DNA of 24,703 nucleotides from CAZOGW01 sp964579415 (GTDB lineage Bacteria > Actinomycetota > Acidimicrobiia > Spongiisociales > UBA5794), in contig CAZOGW010000037.1 of assembly GCA_964579415.1 (NCBI GenBank), positions 1 through 24,703 on the forward strand, written 5' to 3'. Below, piece by piece: positions 1-6,730 of this stretch. Each line of letters opens with the position of its first letter. The stretch's first letter is position 1. The notes below the pieces were generated by a model that was given only the letters and a program-made list of their open reading frames with translations, had not been told where the DNA came from and made no database searches. A program made the position numbers and the translations under genes.

Positions 1-60
1 TTGCATGCATTAGGCACGCCGCCAGCGTTCGTCCTGAGCCAGGATCAAACTCTCCATCGA
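1..60 (-). rRNA. rrs: 16S ribosomal RNA, 5' end only
   Basis: The reverse complement holds the universal 16S start AGAGTTTGATCCTGGCTCAG followed by GACGAACGCTGGCGGCGTGC. This is the 5' terminus of a bacterial 16S rRNA transcribed leftward out of the window. By analogy with E. coli numbering, where this motif begins at about nucleotide 8, the mature 5' end lies near position 60; the exact end is inferred. The remaining ~1.45 kb of the gene is outside the window. The spelling GTGCCTAATGCATGCAA is compatible with a deep actinobacterial lineage, but 60 bases are too few for placement. Confidence 0.97.
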
Positions 61-165
61 AAGTTTGAGAACCTGAGCTCCTTCGGCTACCGAAGCAGCC
101 GACATGGAGTCATTTTCTTCAAAGGTAGGTCACATCGGGGACGGGGTCCCTTCTCCAGGTCGAGT

Positions 166-181
166 CCTCCTGTACAGGAGG
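166..181. repeat. Perfect 16-bp palindrome in the rRNA leader
   Basis: CCTCCTGTACAGGAGG is self-complementary over all 16 bases. In RNA it could form a short stem around TGTACA or dimerise. Its place between boxA and 16S suggests a role in pre-rRNA folding or processing, but this is inference. Confidence 0.5.
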
Positions 182-289
182 CGGGCATCGTGAGTGCCCA
201 CAACCGGGGATGTGCCTGTTGATTGTTGCTTGCGCCATCCCGTTGCCCGCACGAAGCGGGTCGCGATGACGCATGCTGGCTTTTGGCAC

Positions 290-310
290 GCTGTTCAGTT
301 GTCAAGGAGC
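290..310 (-). promoter_or_regulatory. boxA-like rRNA antitermination element
   Basis: The minus strand reads GCTCC then TTGACAACTGAACAGC and continues GTGCC. This resembles the conserved rRNA-leader element of Gram-positive bacteria (for example TTTGAGAACTCAATAG in mycobacteria and TTCTTTGAAAACT in Bacillus), which recruits NusB/NusE. It sits ~230 nt upstream of 16S, as expected. The embedded TTGACA looks like a -35 box but has no matching -10, so I assign it to boxA. Confidence 0.7.
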
Positions 311-349
311 CCGGGTCCACGAAGCGCGCTAAGCGCCGGGGGGCCTCAT

Positions 350-378
350 ATGGTAGCCCACTCGTTCAGAGCGGGCAA
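350..378 (-). promoter_or_regulatory. Candidate rRNA promoter (proximal)
   Basis: On the minus strand TTGCCC (373-378) and TACCAT (350-355) are separated by 17 nt. Each hexamer matches the sigma-70-type consensus at four of six positions. It lies just upstream of boxA. This is a pattern match only. Confidence 0.4.
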
Positions 379-417
379 GAACGGCCGAACCGCGGGCGGC
401 CGGCCGTTGGATTCGTG

Positions 418-445
418 ATGATACACAACCCGGATCGCTATGCAA
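418..445 (-). promoter_or_regulatory. Candidate rRNA promoter (distal)
   Basis: On the minus strand TTGCAT (440-445) and TATCAT (418-423) are separated by 16 nt. The -10 matches at five of six positions, the -35 at three. Tandem promoters are common before rRNA operons. This is a pattern match only. Confidence 0.35.
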
Positions 446-477
446 GTCGGGGCCTCCAGGCGGACGCCGGCAGCTCC

Positions 478-654
478 TCAGCCCTTGCGGACCCGGCCGG
501 AGAGGTACAACAGACCGCCAACGATCGTTACCAGGACTGCGATGTTGACCAACCAGCGGACGGTGCCGAGAATTCCGCGGAGCACCGCCCACAGGACGAC
601 GATCACGGCGACGATCACCAGCACGTTCGCCGCCAGGGAGCGTGCCCGGTTCAT
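478..654 (-). CDS. Small membrane protein between tyrS and the rRNA operon
   Basis: This 58-residue protein is too short for routine ORF calling. It starts with ATG inside the sequence ATGA (651-654) that also ends tyrS, so it is probably translationally coupled to TyrRS. It begins MNRARSLAANVLVIVAVIVV, continues through a Trp- and Arg-containing turn (LWAVLRGILGTVRWLV), and has a second hydrophobic stretch (NIAVLVTIVGGLLYL) before a basic tail ending RVRKG. Two transmembrane helices with positive ends are therefore likely. I recognise no family. The clean coding frame, exact overlap with tyrS and hydrophobic pattern argue that it is real; the function is unknown. Confidence 0.72.
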   Translation of the reverse strand: MNRARSLAANVLVIVAVIVVLWAVLRGILGTVRWLVNIAVLVTIVGGLLYLSGRVRKG

Positions 655-1862
655 CCTGCAGCCTCGACGCGGACGAAGCGGCGCTTCCCCACCTGGACCA
701 CCTGTCCCAGCACCGACTCGGTCGGGACGAACTCGCCGTCGACCTTGCTCCCGTCGACCCGTACCGCGCCCTGGGCGATGAGGCGGCGGGCTTCGCTCCG
801 GGAGGTGGCGAGCCCGGCGCCGGTGATGAGCTCGACCAGGGACACACCCCGCTCGTCGTCGGGCGGCAGGGGGACGACCGGCACCTCGTCAGGTACCGCC
901 TTGTCGCGGAAGAGCCGGTCGAAGGCGGCTTCCGCCTCGAAGGCGGCCGCCTCGCCGTGATACAGGGACGCCACACCGCGGGCGAGGAGGCGTTTGGTCT
1001 CGCCGGGGTGGCGGGTCCCGGCGGCCACCCCGTCCATGATGGCGGAGGCGGTGTCCTCCCGCATTCCGGCAGCCAGTACCAGCCACTCCCCCATGACCTC
1101 GTCGGGGATACTCATCGTCCTGCCGAACATGTCGTCAGCGGAGTCCCGCACCGAGATGTAGTTGCCCAGGGACTGCGACATCTTGTTCACCCCGTCGGTG
1201 CCGACCAGCAGGGGTACCGTCACCGCCGTCTGCGGCGGCTGCCCGAATCTCGTCTGGATGGAGCGGGCAATGACGAGGTTCCACAACTGGTCGGCGCCAC
1301 CCAGTTCCACGTCGGCATTGACCGCCACCGAGTCGTATCCCTGCAGCAGCGGGTACATGAACTCGATCATGGAGATGGGCCGCCCCTCGGTGTAGCGGTC
1401 ACGAAAATCGGAGCGCTCCAGCATCTGCGCCACGGTCAGCGCCGACGACAGCTCGAGGACCTGGTTCATGCCCATCGTGGCCAGCCATTCCGAGTTGGGC
1501 CGGATCTCCAGCGGTTCGGGGAGGAGTAGGTCCCGGGTGATGACGTCGAGTACCTTCGAGGCGTACCCGGTGACGGTGTCGGCGTCGAGGCGCTTGCGGG
1601 TCTCGCTCTTGCCGCTGGGGTCGCCCACCTGCGCCGTGAAGTCGCCGACGATGAGAACCGCGGTGTGGCCCAGTTCCTGGAAGCGGCGCAGCAGGCGGAA
1701 CACCACCGCCCAGCCCAGGGTGACGTCGGGTGCGGTCGGATCGACCCCGAACTTCACCCGCAAAGGGCGGTCCTGTTCCAGGAGCCGGCGCAGACCGTCC
1801 TCGGGCATCACGGTGTCGACGCCCTGAAGCAGGTGATCGAGTTGTTCGTCGACCGGTCTCAT
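651..1862 (-). CDS. tyrS: Tyrosyl-tRNA synthetase
   Basis: This 403-residue class I synthetase would charge tRNA-Tyr with tyrosine. The start at MRPVDEQLD is chosen because upstream codons lie in non-conserved sequence. Visible family features are FGVDPTAPD (38-46), FTAQVGDPSGKSETR (75-89), the tyrosine/adenylate region with GYDSVAVNADVELGGADQ (175-192), KMSQS (227-231) and a C-terminal S4 RNA-binding domain (about 338-400). The length fits the TyrZ-like branch. Two signatures are altered: the usual HIGH position reads TLGW (48-51), with both histidines missing, and KMSKS reads KMSQS. The gene is followed by a coupled membrane protein and the rRNA operon; an rRNA operon downstream of tyrS is also known in fast-growing mycobacteria. 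TyrRS is the only plausible family; whether it is the main TyrRS is less certain. Confidence 0.93.
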   Translation of the reverse strand: MRPVDEQLDHLLQGVDTVMPEDGLRRLLEQDRPLRVKFGVDPTAPDVTLGWAVVFRLLRRFQELGHTAVLIVGDFTAQVGDPSGKSETRKRLDADTVTGYASKVLDVITRDLLLPEPLEIRPNSEWLATMGMNQVLELSSALTVAQMLERSDFRDRYTEGRPISMIEFMYPLLQGYDSVAVNADVELGGADQLWNLVIARSIQTRFGQPPQTAVTVPLLVGTDGVNKMSQSLGNYISVRDSADDMFGRTMSIPDEVMGEWLVLAAGMREDTASAIMDGVAAGTRHPGETKRLLARGVASLYHGEAAAFEAEAAFDRLFRDKAVPDEVPVVPLPPDDERGVSLVELITGAGLATSRSEARRLIAQGAVRVDGSKVDGEFVPTESVLGQVVQVGKRRFVRVEAAG

Positions 1863-1872
1863 CGTGCCGGCG

Positions 1873-1878
1873 AGCCTA
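1873..1878 (-). promoter_or_regulatory. Possible -10 box for leaderless tyrS
   Basis: TAGGCT on the minus strand fits TANNNT and lies 10 nt before the tyrS ATG, which has no clear Shine-Dalgarno sequence. That arrangement suits a leaderless or near-leaderless transcript, common in actinobacteria. No good -35 is seen. Confidence 0.3.
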
Positions 1879-1919
1879 GTGCCTGCCGGTTGCGGTCCTC
1901 GCTCCCTTGTCGATGTGCC

Positions 1920-1948
1920 CACAACAACAACTGGCAGATGTTGTTGTG
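1920..1948. promoter_or_regulatory. 10-bp perfect inverted repeat, candidate operator
   Basis: CACAACAACA (1920-1929) and TGTTGTTGTG (1939-1948) form a perfect dyad with a 9-nt spacer, in the divergent gap between tyrS and the secreted-protein gene. The right arm overlaps the candidate -35 of the plus-strand promoter, so a dimeric repressor could bind here. An RNA hairpin is the alternative. Confidence 0.5.
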
Positions 1949-1972
1949 CCGGCCGCGGTGGTCAGGTACCAT
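1944..1972 (+). promoter_or_regulatory. Candidate promoter of the secreted-protein gene
   Basis: TTGTGC (1944-1949) and TACCAT (1967-1972) are 17 nt apart. The -10 equals that of the proximal rRNA promoter candidate. It lies 45 nt upstream of the ATG at 2017. This is a pattern match only. Confidence 0.35.
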
Positions 1973-2016
1973 CACGCAAGCTCCAGAGGGGGGCTTCGCA
2001 AAAGGGAGGGGATGCG

Positions 2017-2433
2017 ATGAGGCACCTTCGTTTGACAGTGGTGGCCTTGTGCACGGGTATGTTGTGGGCAATGCTGCCTATCGGGTTCGCCGGGGCACAG
2101 TCGGTTTCCATCATCGTGGCTCCGGAGAGCCGCGGTAATACCATCAGCTCGGGACAGGCGATCGAGACCGTCGCCGTCCTCGGGCCGGCGGGACCGACCG
2201 CCGACATCAGCACATTGTGCTTCGGCGACGCCACCCGGCCCCGGTCACGCAACTGCAACCCGGTGTTGCCCACCAGGCTCAGCGACGTCAACCACGACGG
2301 GATCCTGGACCTGGAGGTCCGGTTCGCTATCGCCACATCGGGTATCCGCCAGGGTGACACCGTCGCCTGCCTGCACGGCGAGTTGTCCGGCGGCGTGCCG
2401 TTCGAGGCCTGCGGACCCATCCGGACACCGTAG
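2017..2433 (+). CDS. Small secreted protein with calcium-loop-like motif
   Basis: This 138-residue protein starts at the ATG preceded by a strong GGGAGG ribosome site (2004-2009). Residues 1 to about 28 form a Sec signal peptide: MRHLRL, a hydrophobic core, and a likely cut after GFAGA. The mature part is a single domain resembling the extracellular C-terminal domains that read roughly 'IVPVAILG...VRFG...DVNGDGxxDL...TGIxxGDTxAxLxG...GxPFExCDxIRT': here VAVLGPAG, LCFGDA, DVNHDGILDLEVRF, TSGIRQGDTVACLHGEL and GVPFEACGPIRTP. The DxNxDGxxD run resembles EF-hand or dockerin-type Ca2+ loops. Four cysteines in the mature chain could form disulfides. It is the only plus-strand gene in the left half and stands alone. 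Its role outside the cell is unknown. Confidence 0.85.
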   Translation: MRHLRLTVVALCTGMLWAMLPIGFAGAQSVSIIVAPESRGNTISSGQAIETVAVLGPAGPTADISTLCFGDATRPRSRNCNPVLPTRLSDVNHDGILDLEVRFAIATSGIRQGDTVACLHGELSGGVPFEACGPIRTP

Positions 2434-2459
2434 ACGACCAGCAAATCAGCCGACGCTGT

Positions 2460-2491
2460 GATCTGCCTCCCGCGAGAGCGGGAGGCAGATC
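2460..2491. terminator. Bidirectional hairpin terminator
   Basis: A perfect 14-bp stem (GATCTGCCTCCCGC / GCGGGAGGCAGATC) with a GAGA tetraloop lies exactly between the convergent ends of the secreted-protein gene (2433) and mpg (2507). There is no long T-tract, as is usual in GC-rich actinobacteria. Confidence 0.85.
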
Positions 2492-2506
2492 CGCGTCAGG
2501 GTGACC

Positions 2507-3067
2507 TCACCTGGCGACGAAACGCCAAGGTCGGTCCACCGCCTTGGTGATGCCGATGCGGACGGTGGCGGTGACGTGGCTCGGCGGAGAGATGGCGGGG
2601 AGCAGCCGCACCGGCCCGTCGATCACCGAGGTCCCATCGTGGCCGCCATGGATGCCGAGGGCCTGGGTCAGCTTCCCGGGGCCGTCGGCGAGCGGGGCCT
2701 CCCTCCCCCGCCGACGGGCCATCGTCACGATTCCCTCGACCGGGTGGCCGCCCCGTAGCAACACCGCGTGTGGCAGCCCCTCGGGGCCGACCACGATGTT
2801 GGCGCACCAGTGGATGCCGTAGGACCGGTAGACGTAGAGGGTCCCCGGCGGTCCGAACATCGAGGCGTTGCGGCGGGTGAGACCCCGGTAGGCGTGGCTG
2901 GCGGGATCGTCGGCGCCGGCATACGCCTCCACCTCGTCGAGGACGACCTCGGTGGCCTCGCCCCCGATCTCGGTACGCAGCCGCATGCCCAGCAGCGCCG
3001 GGGCCACCTCGAGGACCGGCCCCGACAGCATTTTCTCCAGTCCGGGCCCGCCCCGGCGGGCCGTCAT
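2507..3067 (-). CDS. mpg: 3-methyladenine DNA glycosylase (AAG/MPG family)
   Basis: This 186-residue enzyme would excise alkylated purines such as 3-methyladenine from DNA, starting base-excision repair. It carries the AAG signature: DEVEAYAGADDPASHAYRG, in which the first Glu of the E-x-E-A-Y motif corresponds to the catalytic Glu125 of human AAG, then RNASMFGPPG and YVYRSYGIHWCANIV, and a C-terminal GPVRLLPA block. The length is normal for bacterial members (~190-200). The start is fixed by ATGA (3064-3067), which also contains the pheT stop, so mpg is coupled to pheT although unrelated in function. In M. tuberculosis mpg is next to tyrS; here it is separated from tyrS only by the secreted-protein gene. 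Confidence 0.95.
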   Translation of the reverse strand: MTARRGGPGLEKMLSGPVLEVAPALLGMRLRTEIGGEATEVVLDEVEAYAGADDPASHAYRGLTRRNASMFGPPGTLYVYRSYGIHWCANIVVGPEGLPHAVLLRGGHPVEGIVTMARRRGREAPLADGPGKLTQALGIHGGHDGTSVIDGPVRLLPAISPPSHVTATVRIGITKAVDRPWRFVAR

Positions 3068-5445
3068 CCGGCGCCGCGCAGCACGGCCCCCAGACCTGCG
3101 GCGGCGGCGATCATGGCAGTGCGTTGGGTGGCGATGTCGTCGGCGTCGAGGGTGCGGTTCGGTGCTCGCAGCCGGTAGCGGACCGCAACCGACCGCCGCC
3201 CGTCCCCGATGTACTCGTCGAACACGTCCGACCGCTCCACCCACTGGGCGGCGCCGGCGGTGGCGGCGACCAGGTCGGCGGCGCGGGTGCCGTCGGGTAG
3301 CTCGAAGGAGAGATCGAAGTCCACATGGGGGAAGGTCGATGGCGTCTCCACCTGGCGGTGGGGTCGGGCGGCCGTCAGCGAGGCCAGGTCGAGCTCGGCG
3401 ACGGCCACCCGCAGGTCGATACCGAAGGCGGCGGCCACGTCGGGATGGAGTTCCCCGGCGACACCCACCTGCTCACCGGCGATCGAGAGTGTGGCGGAGC
3501 GAGTCGGGTGCAGGCCCGGTGGCGCCGCCGGGAGGCGCGCCATCCGCAGACCGAGCGCGGAGGACATGGTGGTGAGTATGGCGTACACGGTGGCGGCGTC
3601 CGCCCCCGCCGGAGCGGTGCCCAGCCGGCGCACCCCGGTCGGCCCGGCGAGCGCGATCCCGAGACGTATCGGCTGATCCGGGACGCGGGGATCGTCGGGC
3701 CAGGGGCGGTCGAAGAACACCCTGCCTGTCTCGAACATGGCCACGGACCCGGCGCCCCGGTTGAGGTTGTCCCGCACGTTGTCGAGGAGACCGGGTATCA
3801 GTGTCTGGCGTAGCTTCGACTGGTCGTCACGCAGCGGATTGCGCACGGCGACGACATCGCCGGCGTCCTCAGGGGCGAACACGGCCAGGTTCTCGGCGGG
3901 GACGAACGGCAGGTTGACGGCTTGGGAGAGCCCCAGGCCGCGCAGGGCGTCGTGGAGGCGGCGCAACCTCGCCTGCTCGACGCTGAGACGCCCGGCGGGA
4001 CCGGTGGGCAGCAGCTCGGGGAAGGTGTCGTAGTCGGCGAGCCGGGCGATCTCCTCCACCAGGTCGGCGGGGCGGGTGAGGTCGGGCCGACGCGTCGGAA
4101 CCACCACTCGGAGGACCTCTCCGCCGTCCTCCTCCGTCTCCAGTTCGAGGCTACGCAGCTTGGCGGCCACGTCGTCGAGAGTGAAGCGGTCGCCGAGGAG
4201 GCGGTGGACCTCGCGCAGCGGAAAGGTGATGGTCGACGGGCGCGCCACGTTGGCGACGACATCGGTCATGGCATCGAGCACTTCGCCACCGGCGATCTCG
4301 ACGAGGAGGCCGCAGGCGCGGTCGTTGGCCAATGGCGCCAACGCCGGGTCCACGCCCCGCTCGAAGCGGGCCGACGCCTCCGAGCGCAGGTCGTGACGGC
4401 GGGAGGCATACATCACGGTGGCCGGGTGCCACGAGGCGGCCTCCATGAGCACCCGGGTGGTGGTGGCGGTGACCTCGGAGCGGAGACCACCCATCACCGC
4501 CGCCATCGACGTGGGCCCTTCGGAGTCGGAGATGACCAGGTCGTCCGGCGACAACTCCCGGTCGACACCGTCGAGCGTGGTGAGGCTCTCCCCCGCCGCG
4601 GCCCAGCGAATGTCGAGGCGGTCGCCGGAGATGGTGTCGGCGTCGAAGGCGTGCAGCGGATGGCCCAGCTCCAGCATGACGTAGTTGGTGACGTCCACGA
4701 CGGTGGAGATGGAGCGGACACCGGCGCGGCGCAGCCGCTCCCGCATCCACAGCGGCGACCGCCCCACGGTGGCGCCGCGCACCTCGCGGGCGGTGAACCG
4801 GTTACACCCGTCGGGTGCCCAGATGGTGATCTCGGTGGAAGGGACTCCGGGAACGGTGGGGAGGGTGACCTGCGGCGCCCGGTAGGGCACGCCGAACCAC
4901 GCCGCCAGTTCCCGGGCGACGCCGACCATGGACATGACGTCGGGACGGTTGTTGGTGATGTCGAGATCGATGACGACGTCGGGCAGGTCGAGCAACGAGG
5001 CGAACGGTTCCCCCACCGGCGCCGACGGGTCGAGGACCATGATCCCGTCCTGGTCCTCGCCAAGGCCCAGCTCCCTCTCGGAGCAGATCATCCCGTTGGA
5101 CACGATGCCGCGAATGGTTCGCCGCCCGATGGTGAAGTCGCCCGGCAGCACCGCGCCGGGCACGGCGACGGGGACCACCGCCCCCTCGTCGAAGTTCCAG
5201 GCTCCGCAGATGATCTGCTGCAACTCGCCGCCGCCCAGCTCGACATGGGTGACGCGGACCTGATCCGCGTCGGGGTGGGCATCGATTCTCTCCACCCGGC
5301 CGATGACCACGTCACTCCAGCCGGCGTCGATGGTCTCGACGGACTCGACGCCGTGGCCGAGCATGTCGAGGGCGTGTGCGATGGCGGCGGGATCGTCGGT
5401 GGGGAGGTCGATGTACTCGGCCAGCCAGCGGAGGGGGACCTTCAT
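3064..5445 (-). CDS. pheT: Phenylalanyl-tRNA synthetase beta subunit
   Basis: This 793-residue subunit pairs with PheS in the (alpha-beta)2 enzyme that attaches Phe to tRNA-Phe, and contributes tRNA binding and editing. It begins MKVPLRWLAEYIDLP and shows the EMAP-like tRNA-binding domain (about 40-150, with IICGAWNFDEG and GIVSNGMICSERELGLGED), the B3/B4 editing region with VVDVTNYVMLELGHPLHAFD, the B5 domain, the catalytic-like core, and a C-terminal ferredoxin-fold anticodon-binding domain ending in RTAMIAAAAGLGAVLRGAG. The length is normal. The start is set by a 4-nt ATGA overlap with pheS (5442-5445). The reading frame stays open far upstream through pheS, but that part is not coding. 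Confidence 0.98.
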   Translation of the reverse strand: MKVPLRWLAEYIDLPTDDPAAIAHALDMLGHGVESVETIDAGWSDVVIGRVERIDAHPDADQVRVTHVELGGGELQQIICGAWNFDEGAVVPVAVPGAVLPGDFTIGRRTIRGIVSNGMICSERELGLGEDQDGIMVLDPSAPVGEPFASLLDLPDVVIDLDITNNRPDVMSMVGVARELAAWFGVPYRAPQVTLPTVPGVPSTEITIWAPDGCNRFTAREVRGATVGRSPLWMRERLRRAGVRSISTVVDVTNYVMLELGHPLHAFDADTISGDRLDIRWAAAGESLTTLDGVDRELSPDDLVISDSEGPTSMAAVMGGLRSEVTATTTRVLMEAASWHPATVMYASRRHDLRSEASARFERGVDPALAPLANDRACGLLVEIAGGEVLDAMTDVVANVARPSTITFPLREVHRLLGDRFTLDDVAAKLRSLELETEEDGGEVLRVVVPTRRPDLTRPADLVEEIARLADYDTFPELLPTGPAGRLSVEQARLRRLHDALRGLGLSQAVNLPFVPAENLAVFAPEDAGDVVAVRNPLRDDQSKLRQTLIPGLLDNVRDNLNRGAGSVAMFETGRVFFDRPWPDDPRVPDQPIRLGIALAGPTGVRRLGTAPAGADAATVYAILTTMSSALGLRMARLPAAPPGLHPTRSATLSIAGEQVGVAGELHPDVAAAFGIDLRVAVAELDLASLTAARPHRQVETPSTFPHVDFDLSFELPDGTRAADLVAATAGAAQWVERSDVFDEYIGDGRRSVAVRYRLRAPNRTLDADDIATQRTAMIAAAAGLGAVLRGAG

Positions 5446-6521
5446 CGTGTCACCCCTGGGAACTGCTGGAGGAAGCGGAGGTCGTTCTCGATGAATGCCC
5501 GGATGGAACCGATGCCGTGGCGCACCATGGCGAGGCGTTCCACGCCGACGCCGAAGGCGAAGCCGGTCACGGTTTCCGGGTCGTAGCCGACGGCGGTGAG
5601 CACGTTCGGGTCCACCATGCCGCAGCCGAGCATCTCCAGCCATCCGGCGCCACGGCACACCCGGCAGGCGAGATCGCCGCCGTCGCAGGCGAAGCAGGAC
5701 ACGTCGAGCTCGGCGGACGGCTCGGTGAACGGGAAGTAATGGGGCCGCATGCGCACCTTGGTGCTCGGGCCGAAGAACTGGCGGGCGAACTCGGCAAGGG
5801 TGCCCTTGAGGTGGGGGAAGGTGAGGCCGTCGTCGACGGCCAGCCCTTCCACCTGGTGGAACACCGGGAGGTGGGTGGCGTCGATGGTGTCGTTGCGGTA
5901 CGTCCGTCCCGGGGCGACGATGTAAACCGGCGGCTGGTGCTTCTCCATGTGGCGGGCCTGGATCGGCGACGTGTGCACCCGCAGCAGCATCCCGTCCTCG
6001 GGAGGCCCGTAGTCGAGGTACATGGTGTCCGACTCGAGGCGGCCGGGATGGTCGGGCGGTGTGTTGAGGGCGTCGAAGTTGTACCAGGACAGCTCGGCTT
6101 CCGGTCCGTCGGCGACCTGGTAGCCCAACCCGACGAAGATGTCGCACACCTCGTCGATGACCTGCTGGATGAGGTGCAGTGACCCTGCGGGAATCGTCTC
6201 GTAGTCGAGGGTGACGTCGATCGCCTCGGCGAGGATGCGCCGTTGCCGTTCCTCGGCGGCCAGTTCGGTCCGGCGGGCGGTGATGGCCTCCTCCAGCGCC
6301 GCGGCGACCTCGTTGATGGCCCGACCGGCGTCGCGGCGGTCTTGGGGAGGGAGAGCACCCAGGGAGCGGCGCGCCGCCGCCACCTGTGACTCGCGCCCGA
6401 TGGCCGCCGCCTCTGCTGCGCCAATCTCGTCAAGCGACCCCGCCCCGGCCACCGCAGCCAGCCCCGTCACCCGAGCCTCCTCGAGGATCTCGGCGAGAGA
6501 CGCCCCGTCCGTTACTGCCAC
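5442..6521 (-). CDS. pheS: Phenylalanyl-tRNA synthetase alpha subunit
   Basis: This 359-residue catalytic subunit is a class II synthetase. The N-terminal ~90 residues form a coiled-coil tRNA-binding arm. The catalytic core has HTSPIQARHME, motif 2 (GRTYRNDTIDATHLPVFHQVEGL) and motif 3 (GFAFGVGVERLAM). A Cys cluster, CFACDGGDLACRVC followed by GWLEMLGCGMV, matches the Cys-rich insert seen in many PheS. The start codon is GTG at 6519-6521, preceded at 7 nt by GGAG; nearby ATGs are out of frame. The gene lies behind its own promoter, a leader ORF and an attenuator-like hairpin, so it is probably controlled separately from infC-rpmI-rplT. It is translationally coupled to pheT. Confidence 0.97.
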   Translation of the reverse strand: MAVTDGASLAEILEEARVTGLAAVAGAGSLDEIGAAEAAAIGRESQVAAARRSLGALPPQDRRDAGRAINEVAAALEEAITARRTELAAEERQRRILAEAIDVTLDYETIPAGSLHLIQQVIDEVCDIFVGLGYQVADGPEAELSWYNFDALNTPPDHPGRLESDTMYLDYGPPEDGMLLRVHTSPIQARHMEKHQPPVYIVAPGRTYRNDTIDATHLPVFHQVEGLAVDDGLTFPHLKGTLAEFARQFFGPSTKVRMRPHYFPFTEPSAELDVSCFACDGGDLACRVCRGAGWLEMLGCGMVDPNVLTAVGYDPETVTGFAFGVGVERLAMVRHGIGSIRAFIENDLRFLQQFPGVTR

Positions 6522-6547
6522 GGCTCATCTCCATGCGCCGTGTGGTT

Positions 6548-6581
6548 GGTACCGGCTACCGGATACTGGATACTGGATACC
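6548..6581. repeat. TAC-rich short repeat before pheS
   Basis: The plus strand contains GGTACCGGCTACC followed by three GGATAC units (GGATACT, GGATACT, GGATACC) with outer inverted GGTACC/GGATACC ends. It lies between the pheS attenuator and its ribosome site. It is similar in style, though not identical, to the TAC-rich repeats at 9224-9285 and 15425-15441. Confidence 0.6.
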
Positions 6582-6601
6582 GCTTGCACAGTCTCTCTCT
6601 T

Positions 6602-6633
6602 ACAACAGAAAGCCCGAAGCCGGGGCCTCGGGC
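6602..6633 (-). terminator. Attenuator-like terminator upstream of pheST
   Basis: On the minus strand GCCCGAGGCC and GGCTTCGGGC pair (one G-U) around a tiny loop (6612-6633), followed directly by TTTCTGTTGT (6602-6611). The placement, ~24 nt after the stop of a leader ORF and ~80 nt before pheS, suits transcription attenuation. An upstream segment GGCATCG inside the leader ORF (6681-6687) can pair with CGATGCC (6631-6637), which overlaps the terminator's 5' arm by three bases and could act as an antiterminator. Confidence 0.6.
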
Positions 6634-6656
6634 ATCGTCGGGCGGGCGGGGTGGAC

Positions 6657-6722
6657 TCAGTCGCGCGAGACCCGCCGGGGCGATGCCGGTGGGGTAAAGC
6701 CGTAGAGCACTCGTCGCCTCAT
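6657..6722 (-). CDS. Putative 21-residue leader peptide of pheST
   Basis: An ATG placed 8 nt after a good -10 box opens a 21-codon ORF beginning MRRRVLYGFTPPASPRR and ending in TGA. The position suggests a leaderless transcript whose first codon is this ATG. It has one Tyr and one Phe codon (codons 7 and 9), fewer than the Phe-rich PheM leader of E. coli. Translation across it would decide whether the antiterminator or terminator forms. No homologue is known to me; coding status is inferred from context only. Confidence 0.4.
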   Translation of the reverse strand: MRRRVLYGFTPPASPRRVSRD

Positions 6723-6730
6723 GGCCGGCG

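Larger units (their letters stand above)
61..477 (-). other. rRNA operon leader and promoter region
   Basis: This ~415-bp stretch separates the small membrane protein gene from 16S rRNA and contains no credible gene on either strand. It holds, from right to left, two candidate promoters, a boxA-like antitermination element, a small CCCGC/GCGGG hairpin (about 247-262), a 16-bp palindrome, and a CTTCGG/CCGAAG hairpin (81-95) just before the mature 16S end. This is the expected layout of a long actinobacterial rRNA leader. Confidence 0.75.

Noticed and set aside
300..305. TTGACA on the minus strand as a -35 box of the rRNA promoter
   Set aside because: No -10 hexamer occurs at 16-18 nt downstream, and the sequence fits the conserved rRNA boxA element better.
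2460..2491. Part of a riboswitch or small RNA
   Set aside because: A simple perfect stem with a GAGA loop between convergent genes is fully explained as a terminator.
3922..5586. Open frame of 554 codons on the plus strand
   Set aside because: It is antisense to pheT and pheS, which are certain; long antisense frames are expected at this GC content and the translation has no family features.
5446..6147. N-terminal extension of pheT by 234 codons
   Set aside because: It overlaps pheS in another frame; the family N-terminus MKVPLRWL and the ATGA junction fix the start at 5445.
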